A stretch of 15,703 bases of DNA from an uncultured Acetatifactor sp. (GTDB lineage: Bacteria > Bacillota > Clostridia > Lachnospirales > Lachnospiraceae), in assembly GCA_910587755.1 (NCBI GenBank), contig CAJUNZ010000067.1, positions 1 through 15,703 on the forward strand. Direction: 5' to 3'. Within the stretch, counting starts at the first letter, position 1. Every line of letters begins with the position of its first letter. Shown here piece by piece: positions 6,770-13,523 of this stretch. The notes beneath the pieces are model-generated. The model was given only the letters and a program-made list of their open reading frames with translations. It ran no database searches and had not been told where the DNA came from. The position numbers and the translations under genes were made by a program.

Positions 6770-7882
6770 TCAGTCCCGGGGAGTCAATACCGCAGGTATT
6801 CCCTTCTTCCGAAGGGCCTGAACTTCCTTCAGTTTCTCCGAAAAATCATCCTGGTCATAACAGACTTCCCGCACGTCCTCCGGCGCCGGCAGTCCCACAT
6901 CCTGTCTGGAAAGAGCCTCCAGGATGCTGTCAATCACCATGACAAATCCCACTGCCGGGGCGTCCTTGCCAAACTGGTGCAGCAGCCGGTCATATCTGCC
7001 GCCTTTCACCACGGCCTCCCCCACTCCGTAAGTATACGCCCGAAAAATCATACCTGTATAATACCTGTATTTACTCAGCATTCCCAGGTCAAAAGACACA
7101 TAGTCCGCCGCGCCGTACAGTTCCACAATAGAATAGAGTTCCTGCAGCCTTCTGATGGCCGCGCCGGAACGGGGATTGTCCGTCAGAGCCCCGGCCTCCG
7201 AGAGGGAATCCATGTCCCCGAACAGATCCGCCACCTTCAGCAGCCTGCCCTTATAGGGCTCTTCCACCCCCCGCTCTATCAGAAGTTCCTGGGCCGCAAA
7301 ATAATTTTTTCCGGAGATATAGGCCCGCAGATCCAGCTCCGTTTCCTCGTCCAGACCGGCCTCCTCACAGAGCCCCTTAAAGTACTCCACTTCCCCTATG
7401 GCCACCTGAAATCTCTTTAAGCCTGCGCTGCGCAGAGCTTCCACCACCAGGCAGATCATCTCCGCATCCGCCTGTACGGAAGGGTCATTGACCAGCTCCG
7501 CCCCCATCTGGGTCACTTCCTTCAGTCTGCCCTGAAGGCTTGAAGTATTGGTAAAAGCACTGCCTGCATAGCCGAAACGAAGGGGCTTTTTTTCCTCGCA
7601 GAAATACTTTGCCGCACACCGTGCAATGGAGGGGGTAAAGTCCGGCCGCAGCACCAGGGTATTTCCCTCTTTGTCAAAAAATTTATACAGTTCTCTGCTG
7701 GGTGTAGTTCCAATCTCTCTGGAAAACACATCAAAAAACTCAAATGTGGGGGTCTGAATGTCCTCATATCCGTAGAGACGTATGCTCTCCCGAAGGCTGT
7801 TCTCCACATACAGCTTCCTTGCATATTCTTTTCCATATATATCCCTGACTCCCTCAGGGGTATGCAGTAACCTTTGACTCAT
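6770..7882 (-). CDS. hisZ: ATP phosphoribosyltransferase regulatory subunit
   Basis: HisZ is a catalytically inactive relative of histidyl-tRNA synthetase that binds short HisG and is needed for its activity and for histidine feedback. The 370 residues show the class II synthetase core: TPEGVRDIYG near residues 8-17, LRPDFTPSIAR near 81-91, and KGGRYDRLL with GFVMVID near the C-terminal part. The protein stops soon after the catalytic-like core and has no full anticodon-binding domain, so it is HisZ and not HisS. Its location next to short hisG settles the identity. The ATG at 7882 is chosen because GGAGG lies 5 nt upstream (7888-7892) and the family motif TPEGVRD follows closely; the frame stays open 27 codons further upstream. 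First gene of the his block, 95 nt after recU, with a likely promoter in the gap. Confidence 0.95.
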   Translation of the reverse strand: MSQRLLHTPEGVRDIYGKEYARKLYVENSLRESIRLYGYEDIQTPTFEFFDVFSREIGTTPSRELYKFFDKEGNTLVLRPDFTPSIARCAAKYFCEEKKPLRFGYAGSAFTNTSSLQGRLKEVTQMGAELVNDPSVQADAEMICLVVEALRSAGLKRFQVAIGEVEYFKGLCEEAGLDEETELDLRAYISGKNYFAAQELLIERGVEEPYKGRLLKVADLFGDMDSLSEAGALTDNPRSGAAIRRLQELYSIVELYGAADYVSFDLGMLSKYRYYTGMIFRAYTYGVGEAVVKGGRYDRLLHQFGKDAPAVGFVMVIDSILEALSRQDVGLPAPEDVREVCYDQDDFSEKLKEVQALRKKGIPAVLTPRD

Positions 7883-7935
7883 ATCTTCCTCCGGCTGGCT
7901 TATCCTTTTCACTTTGTTCTGTCTCTGCCAGAAAC

Positions 7936-7963
7936 TTTTTATTTTTACCAATTCACCTGTCAA
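7936..7963 (-). promoter_or_regulatory. Likely promoter upstream of hisZ
   Basis: On the minus strand TTGACA (perfect -35, 7958-7963), a 16-nt spacer and TAAAAA (7936-7941, 4 of 6 matches to TATAAT). It lies in the recU-hisZ gap, 15-42 nt past the recU stop. The leader before the hisZ ATG is about 45-50 nt, too short for a T-box riboswitch. The weak -10 lowers confidence. Confidence 0.5.
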
Positions 7964-7977
7964 CGATTCTCTGACAG

Positions 7978-8511
7978 CTATTCTCTGTCGTCCAGATCTT
8001 TCTGCAGAATATCCAGGTAAGGCACCAGAATACCATGTCTCCGGGGCAGGACATATTCCGGATTCAGCTCCTCATAGCGGAAACTTTTCCTGCCCCCGTC
8101 CCCGGCCCGTTTCCAGAAAAAAAGAAGCATCTGCAAGGGGAGATAGTACAAAATATCCTTATGGGTATAGTAAATCAGGAAAAAGGAAATCCCCCCCTGC
8201 TTCTCAAATTTTTCCATAAAATCCACCTGGTGCTCATGGATATTCTGCAGGGCAAAAGTATCTGTGGCACATTCCTTTGCGTCAAAGCACACAGGAAGCC
8301 CCTGCACCGCCCCAATATAGTCCACCGTACTCTTCTGGCCGAAATAAGCCAGGGTGATCTGACGGCTTTCCTTGTCGATTTTGATGGGCGTGATGGGGGT
8401 TGGAACTTTCTGAATCAGAGCAAGCCCTGCCTCGGAGTACTTTTCATTTGTCCTGTTGATCATATCCTCCAGAGTGGAGCCCCTGAGCCCCCTGGAATTC
8501 CATGTAGCCAT
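7978..8511 (-). CDS. recU: Holliday junction resolvase RecU
   Basis: RecU is the Firmicutes Holliday junction endonuclease, acting with RuvAB in recombination repair and chromosome segregation. The 177-residue protein shows the family pattern: an N-terminal NSRGLRGSTLEDMIN (5-19), KVPTPITPIKI (35-45), then AYFGQKSTVDY (55-65), FDAKE (76-80) and ALQNIHEHQVDFM (87-99). Asp 64, Asp 77 and Lys 79 correspond to the metal-binding and catalytic residues of the nuclease fold (the family often has Glu where Asp 77 is). FFLIYY (109-114) matches the following core strand. The Firmicutes recU gene is often beside a penicillin-binding protein gene; here it sits between an RluA-type pseudouridine synthase (33 nt upstream) and the his genes. 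The ATG at 8511 has AGGG about 9 nt upstream. Confidence 0.93.
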   Translation of the reverse strand: MATWNSRGLRGSTLEDMINRTNEKYSEAGLALIQKVPTPITPIKIDKESRQITLAYFGQKSTVDYIGAVQGLPVCFDAKECATDTFALQNIHEHQVDFMEKFEKQGGISFFLIYYTHKDILYYLPLQMLLFFWKRAGDGGRKSFRYEELNPEYVLPRRHGILVPYLDILQKDLDDRE

Positions 8512-8544
8512 CTTTCAATTCCCTCTGTGCTTTCTGCTCTGAGC

Positions 8545-9612
8545 TCAGGAGAACAGATCCGCCTGCAGGCGGTCAAACAGCGCAGGCAGAGGCGCGCTGA
8601 CAGTTTTTCCGCTCAGAGATTCGCCTCTGAAAACCTGGGCAGCCCTTTGGGGGTTCTCCGGTTCAGCCTTTGGAAACTCCACCCGGCAGGCGTGCAGCAG
8701 CTGATGACTCAGACCGTACTTTCTTTTAAACTCCTGGTTCACCTCATCGTTCCCATATTTAAAATCCCCTATCAGAGGGTGTCCTGCGCCGGCAAGCTGC
8801 GCCCGGATCTGATGGGATTTTCCTGTGACAAGCTCCACCTCCAGGAGAGTGAATTTTTTCCCCACAGCCAGGGGCGTGCAGACAGCCCGCACCTGAGCGC
8901 CGGCTTCGACGCTTTTTTCAATGTTATTTCCCGGCCCGTTTTCCGGGAAACTGGTGAGCTTTACCACATTCCTGTAAGTGTCTTTGGCCAGATATCCCCG
9001 CAGTTCCGTCTTCTCCTTAAAGCATCCCACACAGATGGTGCGGTAGAATTTTCGGACTCTTCGATCCCGGATGCATCCGCTCAGATACTGCAATCCTCTC
9101 AGGCTCTTGCCGCAGAGCACAATTCCGCTGGTATTCCTGTCCAGACGGTTGCACACCGAGGGATGAAATGCGGTAAGTTCCTCCTCAAAAGCGGAATCCT
9201 GTTTCAAAAGATAGCCGCAGATCCATTCATTCAGGCTGTAATCCTCCGGCACTGCTTTCTGGGTCAGAATGCCCGCCGGTTTATTTACAAAGAGAAAATC
9301 ATCGTCCTCATATAAAACGGTGATTCCCTGGAGCGTTGGAACCGGTTTTCCGACATTCCTCCTCTCGGCACTCTCCTGCCTGGAAACTTTCCTGCCGGAA
9401 AACTTTTCAAAAGTCTCATCGGAGAAAAAGAAACACACCATGTCTTCTAATGCCAAAATCTCCCGCCCCTCCGCCTTTTTTCCATTCAGGGTGATATTTT
9501 TCTTCCGAAGCATTTTGTATAAAAATCCGCTGCCCGCCTCCGGCAGAAATTTGTGCAGAAATTTATCCAGGCGCTGTCCGGCCTGATTTTTTCCGATGAC
9601 AACAGACTGCAT
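8545..9612 (-). CDS. RluA-family 23S rRNA pseudouridine synthase (RluC/RluD-like)
   Basis: This protein should isomerise specific uridines of large-subunit rRNA to pseudouridine. The 355 residues contain an N-terminal S4 RNA-binding domain (about 12-64, GQRLDKFLHKFLP to LEDMVCFFF), then a hydrophilic linker (about 65-95), then the catalytic domain with VLYEDDDFLFVNKPAG (99-114), NRLDRNTSGIVL (155-166) with catalytic Asp 158, and GKSHQIRAQLAGAGHPLIGDFKYG near 264-287. The first motif residue is Asn where His is common (HRLD). The linker makes it somewhat longer than the usual 300-320 residues. The target site cannot be told from sequence. The ATG at 9612 has GAGGAAAGGA upstream. It follows the unknown membrane protein by 25 nt and precedes recU by 33 nt, fitting one operon. 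Confidence 0.93.
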   Translation of the reverse strand: MQSVVIGKNQAGQRLDKFLHKFLPEAGSGFLYKMLRKKNITLNGKKAEGREILALEDMVCFFFSDETFEKFSGRKVSRQESAERRNVGKPVPTLQGITVLYEDDDFLFVNKPAGILTQKAVPEDYSLNEWICGYLLKQDSAFEEELTAFHPSVCNRLDRNTSGIVLCGKSLRGLQYLSGCIRDRRVRKFYRTICVGCFKEKTELRGYLAKDTYRNVVKLTSFPENGPGNNIEKSVEAGAQVRAVCTPLAVGKKFTLLEVELVTGKSHQIRAQLAGAGHPLIGDFKYGNDEVNQEFKRKYGLSHQLLHACRVEFPKAEPENPQRAAQVFRGESLSGKTVSAPLPALFDRLQADLFS

Positions 9613-9637
9613 GGCTTCCTTTCCTCACAGCGCCTTT

Positions 9638-10219
9638 TTACAGCGCCACACTCTTCAGTGTGACAAGGACCGCTCCCGTCCCCGCCTCTTCCTTTAGCTC
9701 CCTCATCTGATCCAGACGTTCTGTGTACTTGGACAGGCTGGTAAAAATCTTCACCGTAACCCCCTTGTGCCCGTCCATTTTCAGAATACCGTCAATATGC
9801 CTGCCAAACTCCCCCTCCTGAAAACCGCTGTCCTCCGAATAGCCGCAGACAGTGTTGCCGCAGACCGCCAGATGTCCCACCACAAAATTCTTTTTGTAGG
9901 AGGTAAACACCATGTCATACAAGCATGCCAGGCCCTGACAGTGAGCTTCAATCTTCTCCGCCGTCTGACCGTTTAAGCTTTTGTATCGGAGATACATCAC
10001 CGCGCTGACGGCGCTCTTGCTGGCGGGAAGGCATCCCAGAACAGCCACAATGGTCAGCAGATTCGCCTTGTCCTTTGTCTGGAGATAACCTGCCACAAAA
10101 AGGGAGAGAGAGATGCCAAAATACAGCACCGTGCGGATCACCTCATATTTTTTCTGGGAATCCAGATAGCCTTTGGATCCTTTGACACTGTCTGTGGAAA
10201 ACAATCTCCTGAGCTGCAT
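9638..10219 (-). CDS. Conserved hypothetical membrane protein, two predicted TM helices
   Basis: I do not recognise a characterised family. The 193-residue protein has a basic N-terminus, two close hydrophobic stretches (about 28-46 and 52-68) forming a hairpin, then a soluble, probably cytoplasmic C-terminal part of about 120 residues with NFVVGHLAVCG (111-121) and VTVKIFTSL (154-162). The C-terminal part resembles a small alpha/beta domain but no catalytic motif is evident. The ATG at 10219 shares one base with the stop of the short-chain dehydrogenase gene (TGATG), so the two are probably translationally coupled; GGTGGAAAAG lies upstream. It precedes the RluA-type gene by 25 nt. Confidence 0.82.
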   Translation of the reverse strand: MQLRRLFSTDSVKGSKGYLDSQKKYEVIRTVLYFGISLSLFVAGYLQTKDKANLLTIVAVLGCLPASKSAVSAVMYLRYKSLNGQTAEKIEAHCQGLACLYDMVFTSYKKNFVVGHLAVCGNTVCGYSEDSGFQEGEFGRHIDGILKMDGHKGVTVKIFTSLSKYTERLDQMRELKEEAGTGAVLVTLKSVAL

Positions 10220-10992
10220 CACTTTTCCACCCCTTTCAACATGCGCAACGCCTGAAATATCACTCCATGGGGCACCAGCCTGGACAGCAGCAGAAAGGTT
10301 TTCATGGGCATGCTGCACACGGACATGGGGCGTTTTCTGCAGGAGTCCCGCAGGGCAAGAGCCACAACTCTCTCCGGCGTAACCATAGTATATTTCTTCA
10401 CAGCCAGAGTGGAGCCGGAAGCCTCAGCGATCTCAAAAAACGGCGTGTCCACCGGGCCCGGGCATACGCTGGTGACGAAGATTTTTGACCTTCGCAGCTC
10501 CTCCCCAAGAGCTCTGGAAAAGCTCAGCACATAGGCCTTGGCGGCGGCGTAGACCGCAAAATCCGGCTGGGGCAGAAAGGCCGCACTGGAGGCCATCTGG
10601 ATAATGCGGCTGCCAGGGCGCATATGGGGAATCATACGATGGGTCAGGTCCGTGAGGGCTTCACAGTTTAAGCGGATCATGCCCAGTTCCAGATCCCTGT
10701 TCTGCCTGTCAAACGCTCCCATCACGCCGTAACCGGCACAGTTTACCAGGACTCTGACCACAGCTTTCTGCTCTTTCACCGCCTCCTCCAGAGCCTCCTG
10801 GCCGGATTTTTTCGTGAGATCCACCGGGAAGATCCTGGCTCTGTGAACCAGTGCCTCCGCGAGCTCCGAAAGCCGCTCCCGGCTCCTGGCCACCAGCCAG
10901 AATTCGTCGATGCTATTAAAATGCCCGTCCATCTGCAGGGCAAACTCTCTGCCGATGCCGGAGGATGCACCTGTGATAATGACTATGTTCAT
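10219..10992 (-). CDS. Short-chain dehydrogenase/reductase (SDR family)
   Basis: A classical SDR of 257 residues, probably an NAD(P)-dependent oxidoreductase; the substrate is unknown. Seen: the Rossmann motif TGASSGIG (7-14), VDLT (57-60), NCAG (84-87), the structural Asn 109, Ser 135/136, and the YAAAK active site (Tyr 148, Lys 152), followed by CPGPVDTPF (177-185). The C-terminal part (from about 215) is rich in basic and hydrophobic residues, as in SDRs that associate with membranes such as the DltE/YqjQ-like group, but this is only suggestive. The ATG at 10992 is chosen because AAAGGAG lies 6 nt upstream and the Rossmann motif begins at once; the open frame extends 37 codons further without a better start. 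It is 31 nt after the HAD gene and overlaps the following membrane-protein gene by one base. Confidence 0.93.
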   Translation of the reverse strand: MNIVIITGASSGIGREFALQMDGHFNSIDEFWLVARSRERLSELAEALVHRARIFPVDLTKKSGQEALEEAVKEQKAVVRVLVNCAGYGVMGAFDRQNRDLELGMIRLNCEALTDLTHRMIPHMRPGSRIIQMASSAAFLPQPDFAVYAAAKAYVLSFSRALGEELRRSKIFVTSVCPGPVDTPFFEIAEASGSTLAVKKYTMVTPERVVALALRDSCRKRPMSVCSMPMKTFLLLSRLVPHGVIFQALRMLKGVEK

Positions 10993-11023
10993 GGCAGCTC
11001 CTTTCCTGGAAACAAAATGGAAT

Positions 11024-11677
11024 CTAAAACAGGCCGGTATAATCTTCAATGTAAAAATCTGACAGCCGGATTTTTTCCTCCCTGTCCTTTGCCGAGTAGA
11101 CATCTTCCACTCCGCAGACCCGCATGCCTGCGTTTTTACCCGCCATGATTCCGGGAATGATATCCTCGAACACCAGGCAGCGGTGAACGGGAACTCCCAG
11201 CTGCGCCGCCACCGACAGGTAAATGTCAGGGGCAGGTTTGCCTTTCTCCACCTCGCTGCCCGTCATAATACAGCTGAAATAGTCTCTCAGTCCATGGACC
11301 TGAGCGATATTCTCCAGAAGTTCCCTGGAATTGCTGGTAGCAATGCCCAGCCTGATCCCCCGGCTCCTGCAGTCTTCCAGGAACTCCGGGATCCCTTTTT
11401 TCAGAGGAACTTCATTCAGGTATTTGTCCCATGCCATGCGGTTCCACTCCGCTTTTATGATCTCCAGAGAATCCGGTATGGGAAAATGTTCCTTGAAATA
11501 AATGGCGGTCTCATGAAAACTCATCCCCTCAATCTGACCCTGGAGGTTGGGGGGCAGAGTCACGCCAAATCGTCCCAGATATTCTACATCAATGGCTTTC
11601 CACACCCACATGGAGTCCACCAGCGACCCGTCCAGATCAAAAATGACAGCTTCCATATCCTGCAGCATCTCATGCAT
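11024..11677 (-). CDS. HAD-superfamily phosphatase / beta-phosphoglucomutase-like hydrolase
   Basis: A subfamily I HAD hydrolase with a helical cap, the group that includes beta-phosphoglucomutase, phosphoglycolate phosphatase and sugar phosphatases; the substrate cannot be assigned. With the ATG at 11677 it has 217 residues: motif I DLDGSLVDS (14-22; Asp 14 nucleophile, Asp 16 acid/base), cap about 24-95, motif II ATSNS (113-117), motif III Lys in KGKPAPDIY (145-153) and motif IV FEDIIPGI (170-177; Glu 171, Asp 172). The start is chosen because AGGAGG lies 10 nt upstream and the ATG overlaps the stop of the RsuA-type gene by 8 bases, a usual coupling arrangement. In-frame ATGs at 11719, 11686 and 11656 are alternatives. 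The next gene, an SDR, begins 31 nt later. Confidence 0.92.
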   Translation of the reverse strand: MHEMLQDMEAVIFDLDGSLVDSMWVWKAIDVEYLGRFGVTLPPNLQGQIEGMSFHETAIYFKEHFPIPDSLEIIKAEWNRMAWDKYLNEVPLKKGIPEFLEDCRSRGIRLGIATSNSRELLENIAQVHGLRDYFSCIMTGSEVEKGKPAPDIYLSVAAQLGVPVHRCLVFEDIIPGIMAGKNAGMRVCGVEDVYSAKDREEKIRLSDFYIEDYTGLF

Positions 11678-12413
11678 CCTGTCCATTCCTCCTGTCTCTA
11701 CTGTTCTCCCCGTCTCCACAGTCCTGAAGGCTCAGTATTTCCTCTGGAGTCAGTTCCCTGTACTGCCCCGGCTCCAGACTCTGATCCAGTTCCAGCGCGC
11801 CGAAAGAGACTCTTTTCAGAGCCAGAACCTGGCGGTTCACCGCCTGAAGCATCCGCTTCACCTGATGAAACTTTCCCTCCTGGATGGTGAGCCGTATGAC
11901 AGAGTCTTCCAGCACCTGTACCCGGGCCGGCAGCGTGGGCTTCTCCTCCCCGATGTCAACCCCCTGTTCCAGTCTCAGAATATCCTCTGTCTCCAGGGAG
12001 CGTTCCACCGTCACCTGGTAGGTTTTGTCCACATGTTTCCTGGGAGAAAGAAGCCTGTGAGCCAGCTCCCCGTCGTCGGTGAGCAGCAGAAGCCCCTCTG
12101 TGTCCTTGTCCAGACGCCCCACCGGAAAAAGTCCCTCCCTGCCGCAGTCTTTCAGAAGGGAAACCACAGTGGGCGCGGTATTGTCCCTTGTGGCGGACAC
12201 CACCCCCGCGGGCTTGTTCAGCATGTAATAGACATTCTTTCTGTAGCAGAGAATCTGCCCCCGGAATGCCACTTCATCCATGCCTTCCCGGATCTTCATC
12301 TGAGGATCCACGGCGGTCACACCGTTCACCGACGCCTGTCCCCGGCGCACATAGGACTTTACCTGGCTCCTGGTCCCCAGATTCATTTCACACAGGAATT
12401 TATCCAGACGCAT
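11670..12413 (-). CDS. RsuA/RluB-family rRNA pseudouridine synthase
   Basis: The enzyme should make pseudouridine in rRNA, as 16S U516 (RsuA) or a 23S site (RluB/RluE-like); sequence alone does not decide. The 247 residues begin with an S4 RNA-binding domain (MRLDKFLCEMNLGTR, 1-15; about 1-60), then YYMLNKPAG (62-70) and the catalytic motif GRLDKDTEGLLLLT (99-112) with Asp 102. GKFHQVKRM near 198-206 is the usual C-terminal family motif. The ATG at 12413 is chosen because AAAGGGG lies just upstream and the S4 domain begins at once; the frame is open far upstream into the divergent gene, but that stretch is antisense to a membrane protein. Bacillus subtilis YtzG is a similar protein. First gene of the minus-strand block that continues to the fucosidase; its stop overlaps the HAD start by 8 bases. 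Confidence 0.92.
   Translation of the reverse strand: MRLDKFLCEMNLGTRSQVKSYVRRGQASVNGVTAVDPQMKIREGMDEVAFRGQILCYRKNVYYMLNKPAGVVSATRDNTAPTVVSLLKDCGREGLFPVGRLDKDTEGLLLLTDDGELAHRLLSPRKHVDKTYQVTVERSLETEDILRLEQGVDIGEEKPTLPARVQVLEDSVIRLTIQEGKFHQVKRMLQAVNRQVLALKRVSFGALELDQSLEPGQYRELTPEEILSLQDCGDGENSRDRRNGQDA
11688..11693 (-). promoter_or_regulatory. Ribosome binding site deciding the HAD gene start
   Basis: AGGAGG on the minus strand, inside the end of the RsuA-type gene, 10 nt before the ATG at 11677. Only 1 nt separates it from the ATG at 11686, which makes that start unlikely. Confidence 0.6.
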
Positions 12414-12461
12414 GTTTTCCCCTTTCCACAAGAACCCCTTCCCCACTGCTTCCGGCTGTGC

Positions 12462-12483
12462 ATGCCCTGTGAAAACAGGGCAT
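12462..12483. promoter_or_regulatory. Perfect 9-bp hairpin with GAAA loop between divergent genes
   Basis: ATGCCCTGT, loop GAAA, ACAGGGCAT. On the plus strand the loop is a GNRA tetraloop. The element sits in the 96-nt gap between the RsuA-type gene and the YlbJ-like gene, 26 nt before the latter's ATG and 14 nt before its Shine-Dalgarno site. Neither strand has a following T-run, so it is not a typical terminator. It may be a protein-binding operator or a leader hairpin; its role is unknown. Confidence 0.5.
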
Positions 12484-12496
12484 ATATTGGTGGAAA

Positions 12497-12502
12497 AGGA
12501 GG
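12497..12502 (+). promoter_or_regulatory. Ribosome binding site deciding the YlbJ-like start
   Basis: AGGAGG 7 nt before the ATG at 12510. The frame is open for over 300 codons upstream, but that part is antisense to the RsuA-type and HAD genes, so this site marks the true start. Confidence 0.85.
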
Positions 12503-12509
12503 CGTGCCC

Positions 12510-13481
12510 ATGATATTTTTGACTGTTCTGCTCCTGCTTCTGGCAGGCTGTATGCTCATCAACTCCCAGGTCAGCCTGTCCTACGCGAACCTGGGGCTGG
12601 AACTGTGGTTTCAGAAAATGATCCCTGCCCTGGGCCCTTTTATGATCCTGTCCGGGATCATGGTAAGACTGAATCTGACGGAAAAAGCTGCCCTGGCGGC
12701 ATGTCCCGTGGTGAAACCCCTGTACCGGGTGCGGGAAAACGTGGTCTATGCCATGGTATGCGGTTTCCTGTGCGGTTTCCCCATGGGGGCAAAAGTGGTG
12801 GAGGATCTGTACACCAGACAGCGGATTACCAGGAGGGAAGCAGAATATCTCCTGGCCTTCTGCAACAATATCGGCCCCATCTACTTTGTCAGTTTTGTGC
12901 TCCCTCTTCTGGGCAGAAAACTGGTGGCGCCTTATCTGTTGGGCATGTACGGAATCCCTCTGTTGTACGGCCTTCTGCTGCGCTGGACCGTATACCGGGA
13001 TCTGAACGCCCCCCGGCATTCCGGGGAAAGTTCTTCCCGAAGAAAAAAATCCGCCGAACTGGTCTGCTGCGAGACACTTCCAGCCCGGAGAGCCCCTTCC
13101 CTGGGGGAGAAGCTTCTGGAGGAGACCGACAGCGCCATCCATGCCTCCGTGCAGAGTCTTCTCTCCCTTGGGGGCTATATGATCCTTTTTAATCTCCTGA
13201 ACCTGCTCCCCCACATGGCACTGGGCCGTCCCCTGACAGTTCTGGCCCCTGTGCTGGAGATCACCGGGGGTTTAAAACTGCTGGGGGACGCTCTTCCCCT
13301 CTACAGCTTTCTGGCCCTGTCCTTTGGCGGATTTTGCTGCCTGGCACAGACCTACAGCTGCATCAGGAACACAGATTTATCCATCCGCAGCTACCTTTTT
13401 CACAAGGTTGTCCTTACCCTGCTGACAGGCATATATTACCTGGGATGGGCTCTGCTCCTGCCCTCATCCTTCCTTCTGTGA
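12510..13481 (+). CDS. YlbJ-like sporulation integral membrane protein (nucleoside-recognition/Gate-domain type)
   Basis: A 323-residue multi-pass membrane protein. Hydrophobic segments lie at about 2-18, 38-52, 78-92, 122-134, 140-158, 217-233, 243-258, 264-282 and 298-318. Motifs of the YlbJ/SpmA-type Gate family are visible: GFPMGAK at 89-95, CNNIGPIYF at 118-126 and SFGGFCCLAQ at 271-280. YlbJ-type proteins are linked to endospore formation under the forespore or mother-cell sigma factors; the transported molecule is unknown. It is shorter than Bacillus YlbJ (about 400 residues), and a charged hydrophilic loop (165-205) separates its two halves. In B. subtilis ylbJ follows coaD (ylbI); here coaD is about 2 kb away, so the neighbourhood is partly kept, but the gene is on the opposite strand. 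It converges with the amidase gene, leaving 42 nt. No clear promoter is identified in the upstream gap. Confidence 0.88.
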   Translation: MIFLTVLLLLLAGCMLINSQVSLSYANLGLELWFQKMIPALGPFMILSGIMVRLNLTEKAALAACPVVKPLYRVRENVVYAMVCGFLCGFPMGAKVVEDLYTRQRITRREAEYLLAFCNNIGPIYFVSFVLPLLGRKLVAPYLLGMYGIPLLYGLLLRWTVYRDLNAPRHSGESSSRRKKSAELVCCETLPARRAPSLGEKLLEETDSAIHASVQSLLSLGGYMILFNLLNLLPHMALGRPLTVLAPVLEITGGLKLLGDALPLYSFLALSFGGFCCLAQTYSCIRNTDLSIRSYLFHKVVLTLLTGIYYLGWALLLPSSFLL

Positions 13482-13523
13482 GTGGAGCCAGGTTATGCCG
13501 ATCCTTCCACTGGGCCAAATACC

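Noticed and set aside
8035..9315. Plus-strand open frame of 426 codons antisense to recU and the RluA-type gene
   Set aside because: Both opposite-strand genes show conserved catalytic motifs; this frame shows none.
9630..9647. Direct repeat CAGCGCC twice near the end of the two-TM protein gene
   Set aside because: Two 7-base copies 6 nt apart are expected by chance, and they fall across a gene end without further structure.
11547..12509. Plus-strand open frame running 321 codons into the YlbJ-like gene
   Set aside because: This part is antisense to well-identified HAD and RsuA-type genes, and a strong Shine-Dalgarno site and ATG occur at 12510. The upstream frame translates to low-complexity, unfamiliar sequence.
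12414..13214. Minus-strand frame extending the RsuA-type gene upstream
   Set aside because: It is antisense to the YlbJ-like membrane protein. The S4 domain begins at the ATG at 12413, with a good ribosome site.
13481..13511. Inverted repeat AGTGGA/TCCACT between the convergent YlbJ-like and amidase genes
   Set aside because: Only 6 bp with a 19-nt loop and no T-run on either strand; not convincing as a bidirectional terminator.
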